The notes under the pieces were generated by a model that had not been told where the DNA came from, made no database searches, and was given only the letters and a program-made list of their open reading frames with translations. A stretch of 64,000 bases of DNA from DASSUW01 sp963740605 (GTDB lineage: Bacteria; Actinomycetota; Thermoleophilia; Solirubrobacterales; Solirubrobacteraceae). Both the position numbers and the translations under genes were made by a program. Of the stretch, positions 55,785 through 63,191 are shown piece after piece. The DNA lies in assembly GCA_963740605.1 (NCBI GenBank), contig CAVUFC010000002.1:121975-185974 (forward strand), given 5' to 3'. Numbering within the stretch: position 1 is the first letter of the stretch; every line of letters starts with the position of its first letter.

Positions 55785-57434
55785 ATGGGCAAGCGTCTGT
55801 ACTTCAACCATGAGGCGCGGCGGCTGCTGCAGGACGGCGTCGACGCGCTTGCCAACACGGTCAAGGTGACGCTTGGCCCGAAGGGTCGCAACGTGGTGCT
55901 CGAGCGGCTGGCCGGGCCGCCGACGATCACCAACGACGGCGTCTCGATCGCGCGCGAGATCGAGCTCTCCGACCAGTACCGCAACATGGGCGCCCAGCTC
56001 GTACGCGAGGTCGCGAACAAGACCTCGGACCTCACCGGTGACGGCACGACGACAGCCACCCTGCTCGCGCAGGCGATCGTGCGTGAGGGGATGCGAGCGA
56101 TCGATGACGGGGCGAACCCGATGCTCCTGCGCCGGGGCATCGAGGAGGCATCGGACTGCCTCGCGGCCGAGCTGAGCCGCATCGCCCGCCCCGTGGATGG
56201 CCGCGAGGGCCTGCTCCAGGTGGCGACGATCGCCGCCAAGGAGGACCCGGTCATCGGTGAGGCGGTGGCCGAGGCGCTGGACCACGTCGGCAGCGAGGGC
56301 GTCGTGACGACCGAGGAGTCCGACACGCCGGGGCTGGCCGTCGAGTACGCCGAGGGCATGGTCGTCGAGAACGGCTGGCTGTCGCCCTACATGGTGCGCG
56401 ACACCGAGCGGATGGAGACGGTCTTCGAGGACCCGCACATCCTCATGACCAACAAGCCGATCAAGCACCCGAACGACCTGCTGCCGGCGCTTGACGCCGT
56501 GATGAAGGACCCGCGGCCGCTCGTGATCCTGGCCGAGGACGTGTCCGGATCGGCGCTCGGCATGCTGGTCGCCAACAATCAACACCGGACGATCGAGGCG
56601 GTCGCGGCACGCGCGCCCGGCTTCGGCCACCGGCGCATCCAGCACCTCGGCGACCTGGCCGCCTTCACCGGCGGCACCGTGATCGCCGAGGAGGCCGGCC
56701 TGTCCCTCGCCAACGTGCGGCGCGAGCACTTCGGCAGCGCGCGGCGGGTGATCGTGACCGCCGACTCGACGACGTTCGTGGAGGGCGCGGGCAGCGCCGA
56801 CGGCGTGGCCTCGCGGCTGTCGCAGATCCGCGCCGAGCTGGCCCGCGCCGTGCACGACCGCGACATCGAGATCATGCAGGAGCGGATCGCGCGGCTGGCC
56901 TCACAGCTGGCCGTGATCAAGGTCGGCGCGGCGACCGACACGGTGCGCGCCGAGCGCCTGCGACGCACCGAGGGCGCGCTGGCGGCGACGCAGGCCGCTG
57001 TCTCGGAGGGGATCGTCTCCGGCGGCGGCACCGCGCTGCTGCGAGCGGCTGCGGCGCTCGACGCCGTCAAGCTCGAGGGCGACTACGCGCGCGGCGTCGA
57101 CGTCGTCCGCAGCGTGCTCGACGAGCCGCTGTACTGGATCGCCTCCAACGCCGGCTACGACGGCCACGCGGCGGTCGATCAGGTGCGCGCGATGCCCGAA
57201 GGGCACGGGCTCGACGCGCTCACGGGCGAGTTCGGCGACCTGTTCGCGAACGGCGTCGTCGACCCGGTGCGCGTGGTCAAGGCGAGCATCACGCACGCGG
57301 CGTCGGTGGCGGCGCTGCTCCTGACCACGGAAGCGCTGGTGGCGGAGGAGCTGATCGCGCAGCCCGGCGCGGTCATCGCCCCGGGCTTCGGCGACCTCGC
57401 GGAGGGCCTGGCACGGCCGTCTTCACCCATCTGA
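55785..57434 (+). CDS. groEL: GroEL-type chaperonin dedicated to the monooxygenase
   Basis: 549 residues. ATP-binding motifs: VKVTLGPKGRNVVLERLAGP, TNDGVSIAREIEL and TGDGTTTATLLAQAIV; the late VSEGIVSGGGTALLRAAAAL is intact. The C-terminal Gly-Met repeat of housekeeping GroEL is absent (it ends GLARPSSPI), and no groES is adjacent. In mycobacteria the equivalent gene (mimG) is required for soluble MimA/C production, so this copy is probably specialised for folding PrmA/C. The start has a GGAGGG site, 9 bases after the dehydrogenase stop. Confidence 0.94.
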   Translation: MGKRLYFNHEARRLLQDGVDALANTVKVTLGPKGRNVVLERLAGPPTITNDGVSIAREIELSDQYRNMGAQLVREVANKTSDLTGDGTTTATLLAQAIVREGMRAIDDGANPMLLRRGIEEASDCLAAELSRIARPVDGREGLLQVATIAAKEDPVIGEAVAEALDHVGSEGVVTTEESDTPGLAVEYAEGMVVENGWLSPYMVRDTERMETVFEDPHILMTNKPIKHPNDLLPALDAVMKDPRPLVILAEDVSGSALGMLVANNQHRTIEAVAARAPGFGHRRIQHLGDLAAFTGGTVIAEEAGLSLANVRREHFGSARRVIVTADSTTFVEGAGSADGVASRLSQIRAELARAVHDRDIEIMQERIARLASQLAVIKVGAATDTVRAERLRRTEGALAATQAAVSEGIVSGGGTALLRAAAALDAVKLEGDYARGVDVVRSVLDEPLYWIASNAGYDGHAAVDQVRAMPEGHGLDALTGEFGDLFANGVVDPVRVVKASITHAASVAALLLTTEALVAEELIAQPGAVIAPGFGDLAEGLARPSSPI

Positions 57435-57446
57435 GCTGACGGAAAA

Positions 57447-58193
57447 TCAGCGCCAGCGCTCGAGGAGGTCCTCGTCCGGGACGTCGCGGATGACGCGACC
57501 CGGAACGCCCATCACGACGCCGCGCGCCGGGACGTCGCGCGTGACCACGGCCCCGGCGGCGATGAACGCCTCCTCGCCGATCTCGACGCCGGGCGTGAGG
57601 ACAGCGGCGCCGCCGATACGGCACGCCCGCCGCAGCAGCGCGCCCTGGAGCTCGAAGTCGTCGCCGTGCCGCGCCATCGTCGAGTCGTTGGTCGTGAACA
57701 CACCCGGGCCTACGAACACGTCGTCCTCGATGACCGTCCCGGCCGTGAGGTAGACGTCGGTCTGGACCCGCACACGGGCTCCGATCATCACCTCGTTGTC
57801 CACGGCGCTGCCGCGGCCGATGACCGAGCCAGGGCCGAGCACCGACCGTTCGCGGAAGAAGGCCTGGTCGCCGACGATCGCCCCGCGACCGATGCGCGAA
57901 CCGGCGAACACGGTGGCGCCCGCGCAGACCACGGCGCCTTCCTCGAGCACGAGCGCATCGAGAGGCGCGCCCGCCGCGGCCGAGTGCGGCGACAGCTTCG
58001 GCGGCTTCCCGACGATCGCGTGGTCCTGGATCACGCATCCCGGGCCGACAACTGTGCCCGCGTGCACGACGACATGCGCGCCGAGCTGCGCGCCCGCGCC
58101 GATCGTCGCGCCTCCAGCGACCACGCAGTACGGGCCAAGGACCGCGTCCTCCGCGACCTCTCCCCGCACCGGATCTTGGTTCAGTCCCTGCAT
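57447..58193 (-). CDS. Left-handed beta-helix (hexapeptide) acyltransferase-like protein
   Basis: 248 residues of hexapeptide repeats ([LIV]-G-x4): VLGPYCVVAGGATIGAGAQL, GTVVGPGCVIQDHAIVGKPP, SRIGRGAIVGDQAFF and ACRIGGAAVLTPGVEIGEEA, ending GRVIRDVPDEDLLERWR. The fold matches acetyltransferases of the WbbJ/serine-O-acetyl or LpxA type, acting on sugars or other small acceptors. The donor or acceptor cannot be read. The ATG lies 7 bases behind a TAGCCT element. The coding overlaps the end of cca by 13 bases. It converges with groEL across only 12 bases. Confidence 0.88.
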   Translation of the reverse strand: MQGLNQDPVRGEVAEDAVLGPYCVVAGGATIGAGAQLGAHVVVHAGTVVGPGCVIQDHAIVGKPPKLSPHSAAAGAPLDALVLEEGAVVCAGATVFAGSRIGRGAIVGDQAFFRERSVLGPGSVIGRGSAVDNEVMIGARVRVQTDVYLTAGTVIEDDVFVGPGVFTTNDSTMARHGDDFELQGALLRRACRIGGAAVLTPGVEIGEEAFIAAGAVVTRDVPARGVVMGVPGRVIRDVPDEDLLERWR

Positions 58194-59581
58194 GGCGGCG
58201 AGGCTAGCAGCGTGCGCGCCCGCTCAATCGCCTCGCCACGTGAGGAGATCGCGCCCGCGAAGCGATCCTCCTCGAGCCGGGCGATCAGCTCGCCGAGTCG
58301 CGGCCCGGGGTCGATACCGAGTTCGCGCGCGAGCTCGTCACCGCGCACCAGCGGCTCCGCGGGCTGGTCGGCGGCGGCGTACTCGAGCATCTCGCGCGCG
58401 AGTGACATGTGGGCGGCGATCGCCTCGTCGGCGTTGCGGCCGCGCGTGGCGAGCCGGTCGGCCATGGTGAAGATCGTGACCTCGGCGCTATACGGACTGG
58501 TGGCCCGGAGGTAGCGCCAGACCGAGCGGCGGTCGAGCGGGCGCTCGTGGACGAGGAAGCCGAGGCGCAGGTGGTGGAGCGTCAGCGCCGCGACGTAGTC
58601 GGCCAGCCGTTGCGAAGTGCGCAGGCGGCGCAGCACGGCCCGGGCGAGCTCGGCGCCGGCGCTGTCGTGACCGACGAACGTCACGCGCCCGTCCGGGAGC
58701 TGGCCGCGCGTCGCGGGCTTCGCCGCGTCGTGCAGCAGCGCGGCGAACCGCATCCCGCCGCCCTTCGTCAGCTCGTCGCCGAGCGGCTCGGCGAGCACGG
58801 CCGCGATGTCGGCGCCGTGGTCGCCGCGTTCGAGCGCGGCGACCGCGTCGAGCACCTCGAGCGTGTGGCCGTAGACGTCCAGGTGGTGGAAGACGTTCTG
58901 CTCCACTCCCCGCAGGACCATCAACTCGGGCAGCACGGCGCCGAGCAGGCCGACCTCGTCCATCAGCGCGACGCCGGCCAGCGCGCGGTCGGAGGTCACG
59001 ATGCGCTTGAGCTCGGCGAAGACCCGCTCTGGCGCGACCTGATCGATCGCGCCCGCGTGCCGCGCGACGGCGGCGCCCGTGGCCGGGTCCAGCGACAGGT
59101 CGAGCTCGCAGACGAGCCGGATCGCACGCAGGGTGCGCAGCGGGTCCTCGGCCAGCGCAGCCGGGGAGACCATCCGCACGAGGCGCTGGTCGAGATCGGC
59201 GCGGCCGCCGTGCGGGTCGAGCACCTCGCCCCCGGCCAGCGGCTCGGCCATCGCGTTGATCGTGAAGTCGCGGGCCGCGAGATCGGCGGCGATGTCGGCG
59301 TCGCGCAACTCGACGAGGTCGACGTGCCAGCTCTGGTCGCGGCCGACGACCCGCCACGCCCCGAACGCGCCGGAGAGCTGGAAAGCGGTGCCCCCCGCCG
59401 CGCGCGCGATCGCCCGGGCGGCCCGCCGCGGCCCGCCGCGCACCGAGATGTCGAGGTCGTCGGTCGGGCGGCCCAGCAGCCGGTCGCGGACCGCGCCGCC
59501 GACCAGCCACGCCTCCTGCCCGGCCAGAGCCTCCCGCGCCGCCGCGAGCGGGGTCAGACCCCTTGAGTCTCCGTGGCTCAA
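58181..59581 (-). CDS. cca: tRNA CCA-adding/poly(A) polymerase-type nucleotidyltransferase
   Basis: 466 residues. The nucleotidyltransferase core has AWLVGGAVRDRLLGRPTDDLD and RDFTINAMAEPLAGGEVLDP, then AEDPLRTLRAIRLVCELDLS. The HD region is FAALLHDAAKPATRGQLPDG (HD motif). It repairs or builds the 3' CCA of tRNAs; the tRNA-Pro gene in this window lacks an encoded CCA and so needs it. The only suitable start is a TTG at 59581 that overlaps the alr stop (TTGA). This start and the N-terminal SHGDSRGLTP lie inside a long palindrome. Confidence 0.92.
   Translation of the reverse strand: MSHGDSRGLTPLAAAREALAGQEAWLVGGAVRDRLLGRPTDDLDISVRGGPRRAARAIARAAGGTAFQLSGAFGAWRVVGRDQSWHVDLVELRDADIAADLAARDFTINAMAEPLAGGEVLDPHGGRADLDQRLVRMVSPAALAEDPLRTLRAIRLVCELDLSLDPATGAAVARHAGAIDQVAPERVFAELKRIVTSDRALAGVALMDEVGLLGAVLPELMVLRGVEQNVFHHLDVYGHTLEVLDAVAALERGDHGADIAAVLAEPLGDELTKGGGMRFAALLHDAAKPATRGQLPDGRVTFVGHDSAGAELARAVLRRLRTSQRLADYVAALTLHHLRLGFLVHERPLDRRSVWRYLRATSPYSAEVTIFTMADRLATRGRNADEAIAAHMSLAREMLEYAAADQPAEPLVRGDELARELGIDPGPRLGELIARLEEDRFAGAISSRGEAIERARTLLASPPCRD
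58201..58206 (-). promoter_or_regulatory. -10 element of a leaderless promoter (acyltransferase)
   Basis: On the minus strand TAGCCT ends 7 bases before the ATG at 58193, inside the last codons of cca. Confidence 0.45.
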
Positions 59582-59594
59582 GGGGTCTGACCCC
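59550..59594. repeat. Perfect 18-bp palindrome spanning the alr/cca junction
   Basis: GGGGTCAGACCCCTTGAG (59550-59567) and its exact reverse complement (59577-59594) flank a 9-base loop. Each arm is itself symmetrical (GGGGTC-A-GACCCC). The right part encodes the alr end (GQTP-stop) and the cca start (TTG). It looks like a REP-type element that inserted at a gene boundary and now supplies both signals. Confidence 0.85.
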
Positions 59595-60648
59595 TGCCGT
59601 GGTCGCGCGGCACCCGCTGGCTGATCCCGCACGTGATCTCGTAGTTGATCGTGCCGAGTGCGCCGGCGAGGTCCTCGGCGAGGATCCGCTCGTCGCCGCG
59701 GGCGCCGATGAGCACGGCCTCGGCGCCGTGCGCGACCGGTTCGGTGCCGAGGTCCACGGTGATGTTGTCCATCGAGACGGTGCCGACCAGCGGGACGCGC
59801 CGGCCGTCGACGAGGACCGACGCGTTGTTGGTCAGCCCGCGCCGCACGCCGTCGCCGTAGCCGATCGGGATCGTGCCGAGCCGGGTCTCGCGCTCGGCGA
59901 CGAACCGCCGTCCGTAGCCCGCGCTCTGCCCCGGCAGGATGCGCTTGACCTCGGCGACGTAGCTGACGAGCTCGAGCGCCGGCTCGAGGCCGTGGTCGGC
60001 CGGGTTGCGGTGGAACGGGTCCATGCCGTAGATGGCGATGCCGCAGCGGACCATGTCGAACCGCGCGTCCGGCCGGCGCAGCGCCGCGGCCGAGTTCGCC
60101 GCGTGAACGGGAACGCCGGGATGGCGCGAGATCCAATCTGAGAACAGCGCCAGCTGCTCGTCGACGAACGCCTGGTCGTCGTCGGACGTGGCGAAATGGG
60201 TCATCAGCCCCGCGAGCCGGTCCCCGGCGGCCTCGACCACGCGCGACGCCTCGTCCGGATCGCGGGTGCCGAGGCGGCCCATTCCGGTGTCGAGCTTCAC
60301 GTGCACGCGCAGATCGGCCGGCAGCGCGGCCACGAAGCGCTCGCGCCAGGCGACCACTTCAGCGCGCGCGGAGATCGCGACGGCGAGCTCCTCGGGCGAG
60401 AGCGCGCCCATCACCAGCAGCGGGCCGTCAAGGCCGGCCGCGCGCAGGGCGGCGGCTTCGGCGGCGGTCGCAACCGCCAGCGTCGCGGCGCCGCCGCGGA
60501 GCGCGGCCCGCGCCGCCGGCACGGCGCCGTGCCCGTAGCCGTCGGCCTTCACCACCGCGCAGAGCCGGGCCGGCGCCACCTCCGCGGCCAGGCGCGCGCA
60601 GTTGCGCTCGATGGCGCCGACATCGACGCGGGCGAGTGCCCGGACCAT
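59578..60648 (-). CDS. alr: Alanine racemase
   Basis: 356 residues. The PLP-lysine is in LCAVVKADGYGHGAVPAARA; other marks are HVKLDTGMGRLGTRDPDEAS, RCGIAIYGMDP, the catalytic Tyr in QSAGYGRRFVAERETRLGTI and VGTVSMDNITVDLG. It makes D-alanine for peptidoglycan. The start abuts the CBS gene end, so both share a transcript; its stop is supplied by the palindrome at 59550-59594. Confidence 0.95.
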   Translation of the reverse strand: MVRALARVDVGAIERNCARLAAEVAPARLCAVVKADGYGHGAVPAARAALRGGAATLAVATAAEAAALRAAGLDGPLLVMGALSPEELAVAISARAEVVAWRERFVAALPADLRVHVKLDTGMGRLGTRDPDEASRVVEAAGDRLAGLMTHFATSDDDQAFVDEQLALFSDWISRHPGVPVHAANSAAALRRPDARFDMVRCGIAIYGMDPFHRNPADHGLEPALELVSYVAEVKRILPGQSAGYGRRFVAERETRLGTIPIGYGDGVRRGLTNNASVLVDGRRVPLVGTVSMDNITVDLGTEPVAHGAEAVLIGARGDERILAEDLAGALGTINYEITCGISQRVPRDHGRGQTP

Positions 60649-61119
60649 CTACTCCTCGGGGCCGGCGGCCAGCGCCTCGAGCACGTCGACGCGGGTCACG
60701 ACGCCGACGAGGCGGCCGTGCTCGATCACCGGGAGGCGGTTGTGCTTCTTGTCCGCGATCACATGGGCAGCTTCGCGGATCGTCGCGTCGGGCTCGATCG
60801 TGATCGGCTCCGGGGTCATCATGTCCTCCGCGCTGGAGGCGAACGCCTTGCGGGCCCGTTCCTCGAACTTGGACATCGGCTCGAGGAACACGACGCCCCC
60901 CATCAGCTCGAAGTGATGCGGAAGGTGGAAGTCCTCACCCTCGTCGGACAGCACGAGGTCGGCCTCGGTGATGATGCCGACGCAGCGCCCACCCTCGTTG
61001 ACGACCGGGACGCCGCTCAGGTCGTGCTCGCGCATGACCCCCAGCACCAGCTCGACCGAGTCCACGACGGTCACGCTCACCGGGTCAGCATCCATGATGT
61101 CGCGCACCGTCAGCGCCAT
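60649..61119 (-). CDS. Tandem CBS-domain protein
   Basis: 156 residues with two CBS motifs: VRDIMDADPVSVTVVDSVEL...GGRCVGIITEADLV and EDMMTPEPITIEPDATIREA...GRLVGVVTRVDVLEAL, separated by an insertion (HLPHHFELMGGVVFLEPMSK) typical of actinobacterial stand-alone CBS pairs. CBS pairs bind adenosine nucleotides and regulate partners. The ATG lies 8 bases behind TAATCT (leaderless). Confidence 0.9.
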   Translation of the reverse strand: MALTVRDIMDADPVSVTVVDSVELVLGVMREHDLSGVPVVNEGGRCVGIITEADLVLSDEGEDFHLPHHFELMGGVVFLEPMSKFEERARKAFASSAEDMMTPEPITIEPDATIREAAHVIADKKHNRLPVIEHGRLVGVVTRVDVLEALAAGPEE

Positions 61120-61127
61120 GCGGCCCA

Positions 61128-61133
61128 AGATTA
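61128..61133 (-). promoter_or_regulatory. -10 element of a leaderless promoter (CBS gene)
   Basis: On the minus strand TAATCT ends 8 bases before the ATG at 61119, overlapping the stop codon of the upstream NAD(P)HX enzyme gene. Confidence 0.42.
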
Positions 61134-62645
61134 ACCTGCAAACGCCGCCGCAAGCCGCTGGATCACGTCCGAGGCGATGACGCCGTCCGGCCCGTGTGGC
61201 TCGGCGGCGAGCTGCCCCGCGCGCACGTGCGCGTACACGGCCGCGCAGGCAGCGTGGGCGGGCGGGAGGCGCTTGGCGAGCAGCGCGCCGGTGACGCCGG
61301 ACAGCACATCGCCGGTCCCGGCGGTGGCGAGCGCGGGCGCGCCGCCGCGGGAGATCGCCACCGCGCCCTCGGGCGAGCACACGAGCGTGTCGTCGCCCTT
61401 GAGCACGACGATCGCGCGCGACTGAGAGGCCGCCGCGCGCGCGTGATACAGCCGCCGCGCCTCGACCTCGCTCGAATCGACGTCGAGCAGCCGCCCGAGC
61501 TCGCCCGCATGCGGGGTGAGGACCGTCGGCCAGCGCCGCTGCGGCAGGTCCTCCGGGAACACGCCGGCGAGCGCGTTGAGCCCGTCGGCGTCGATCACCA
61601 GCGGGACGTCGACGCGCTCGAACATCTCGCGCGCGAATGCGCGTGCGCCGTCGGTGCGCCCGAGGCCGGGGCCGAGCACGACCGCGTCGGCACGGCGGAT
61701 CGCCTTCAGCGCCGGCTCGACCGCCTCGGCGGTGAGCGAGCCCGCGTGGGAAGGCAGGCCGATCATCATCGCCTCCAGCAGCCGCGCCGAGAACGTCGAC
61801 TCCAGATGCGCCGGGGCACCGACCGTGACGTAGCCCGCGCCGGTGCGCATCGCCGCCTGCGCGGACATCGTCGGCGCGCCCGTCAGCCCGTCGGAGCCGC
61901 CGATCACGAACACGTTGCCGGACGTGAACTTGGTCGAGTCGGCACCGCGGCGCGGGACGCCGGCGAGCACCTCGGCGCGGATGAGGCCGACGTCGGGCGC
62001 GGCGGGCGAGCCGCTCGGGATGCCGATGTCGATCACCCGCACCTCGCCCGCGTGCGCCTTGCCCGGCCGGATCCACAGCCCGGGCTTGGCCAGGTGGAAC
62101 GTCGCGGTGGCGACCGCCTCGATCGCCGCGCCGGAGACCTCGCCCGTCGAAGCGTCGACGCCGGAGGGGATGTCGGCCGCCACGCACGGCGCGCTCGCCG
62201 CGTTGATCGCCTCGATCACCGAGCCGGCGGGATCGCGCGGGGCGCCGGTCGCGCCGGTGCCGAGCAGCGCGTCGACGATCGCGTGCGCCCCGTCGAGCGC
62301 GGCGGCGTCGAACGCGGCCGGAGGCTCCCCGGGGAGGCGCCGAAGCTGCTCGCCCGCGTCGCCGGACAGGGTGTCGAGCGGCCAGACGGCGAGCACGTCG
62401 ACCTCACGCCCGGCCGCCCGCAGCAGCCGCGCGGCCACCAGCCCGTCGCCGCCGTTGTTGCCCTTGCCGCAGACGATCGCGATCCGTCCGGCCGGAGCCC
62501 GCTGTGCGACAACGGCGGCCAGCCCCTCCCCCGCGCGCTCCATCAGGTCCAGCGACGGGATGCCCTTCGTCTCGATCGCCCACTTGTCGGTGGCGCGCAT
62601 CTCCTCGGCCGCGAGCAGCGGCTCCATCCAGCGCAGCAGGCTCAT
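61131..62645 (-). CDS. nnr: Bifunctional NAD(P)HX epimerase/dehydratase
   Basis: 504 residues. The N-terminal YjeF_N epimerase shows IAIVCGKGNNGGDGLVAARL and CVAADIPSGVDASTGEVSGA. The C-terminal ADP-dependent dehydratase (ribokinase-like) shows NVFVIGGSDGLTGAPTMSAQ, TVLTPHAGELGRLLDVD and PALATAGTGDVLSGVTGALL. It repairs hydrated NADH and NADPH. The start at 62645 overlaps the acpS stop (ATGA), so both are co-translated. Confidence 0.95.
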   Translation of the reverse strand: MSLLRWMEPLLAAEEMRATDKWAIETKGIPSLDLMERAGEGLAAVVAQRAPAGRIAIVCGKGNNGGDGLVAARLLRAAGREVDVLAVWPLDTLSGDAGEQLRRLPGEPPAAFDAAALDGAHAIVDALLGTGATGAPRDPAGSVIEAINAASAPCVAADIPSGVDASTGEVSGAAIEAVATATFHLAKPGLWIRPGKAHAGEVRVIDIGIPSGSPAAPDVGLIRAEVLAGVPRRGADSTKFTSGNVFVIGGSDGLTGAPTMSAQAAMRTGAGYVTVGAPAHLESTFSARLLEAMMIGLPSHAGSLTAEAVEPALKAIRRADAVVLGPGLGRTDGARAFAREMFERVDVPLVIDADGLNALAGVFPEDLPQRRWPTVLTPHAGELGRLLDVDSSEVEARRLYHARAAASQSRAIVVLKGDDTLVCSPEGAVAISRGGAPALATAGTGDVLSGVTGALLAKRLPPAHAACAAVYAHVRAGQLAAEPHGPDGVIASDVIQRLAAAFAG

Positions 62646-62998
62646 TCGGTCATCGCCACCGCGGCGGCCATGCCATGTGTATGCGTAAGCGAGACGGAGA
62701 TCGTGACGCCGAGCTCGCGGGCGCGGCGCTCGGCAGCGCCGCTGAGGATCACCGAGGGCGGCTCGTCCCCGCCGCCGAGGACCTCGACATCGCGCCAACT
62801 CCACTCGCGCAGCTGCAGCGCCTTCGCGACCGCCTCCTTGGCGCAGAAGCGCGCCGCGAGGTGCATGACCGGCCGCGCGCGGGTCGCCGCATACGCGCGT
62901 TCGCCGTTGGTGAACAGGCGTTCGGCCAGCCGCGGCCGACGCGCGAGAGCGCGCTCCAGACGGTCGATCTCGAGGAGGTCGATGCCGACGCCTCGCAT
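62642..62998 (-). CDS. acpS: Holo-[acyl-carrier-protein] synthase
   Basis: 118 residues. The magnesium/CoA motifs are MRGVGIDLLEIDRLERAL and ARFCAKEAVAKALQL, followed by VSLTHTHGMAAAVAM. It transfers phosphopantetheine from CoA to acyl carrier protein. A TAAAGT element lies 11 bases before the ATG. It is the first gene of the minus-strand housekeeping cluster. Confidence 0.95.
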   Translation of the reverse strand: MRGVGIDLLEIDRLERALARRPRLAERLFTNGERAYAATRARPVMHLAARFCAKEAVAKALQLREWSWRDVEVLGGGDEPPSVILSGAAERRARELGVTISVSLTHTHGMAAAVAMTE

Positions 62999-63191
62999 GC
63001 CGCGGCGGACTTTAGCCGCAAGACCCCCGTAACTATTCCGTTTTGCAGGGGTTGACGGGAGTGACTCGGATCAGGGACGGTATGCGTGACGCGATGGACC
63101 ATTGTCGTATGTGGAGCTGAACACGACAGTGCGATCCTAGTGTTGTCGGACCGGATGCTCGGCGAACAAGGCTCGGAGGTGGGACAGAGGC

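Noticed and set aside
54291..56855. Minus-strand frame of about 850 codons opposite adh and groEL
   Set aside because: Shadow of strongly biased codons; no start signal or motif.
63053..63090. TTGACG and TATGCG as a promoter for the histidine kinase
   Set aside because: Spacing (about 25 bases) and the -10 match are poor, so I do not list it as a feature.
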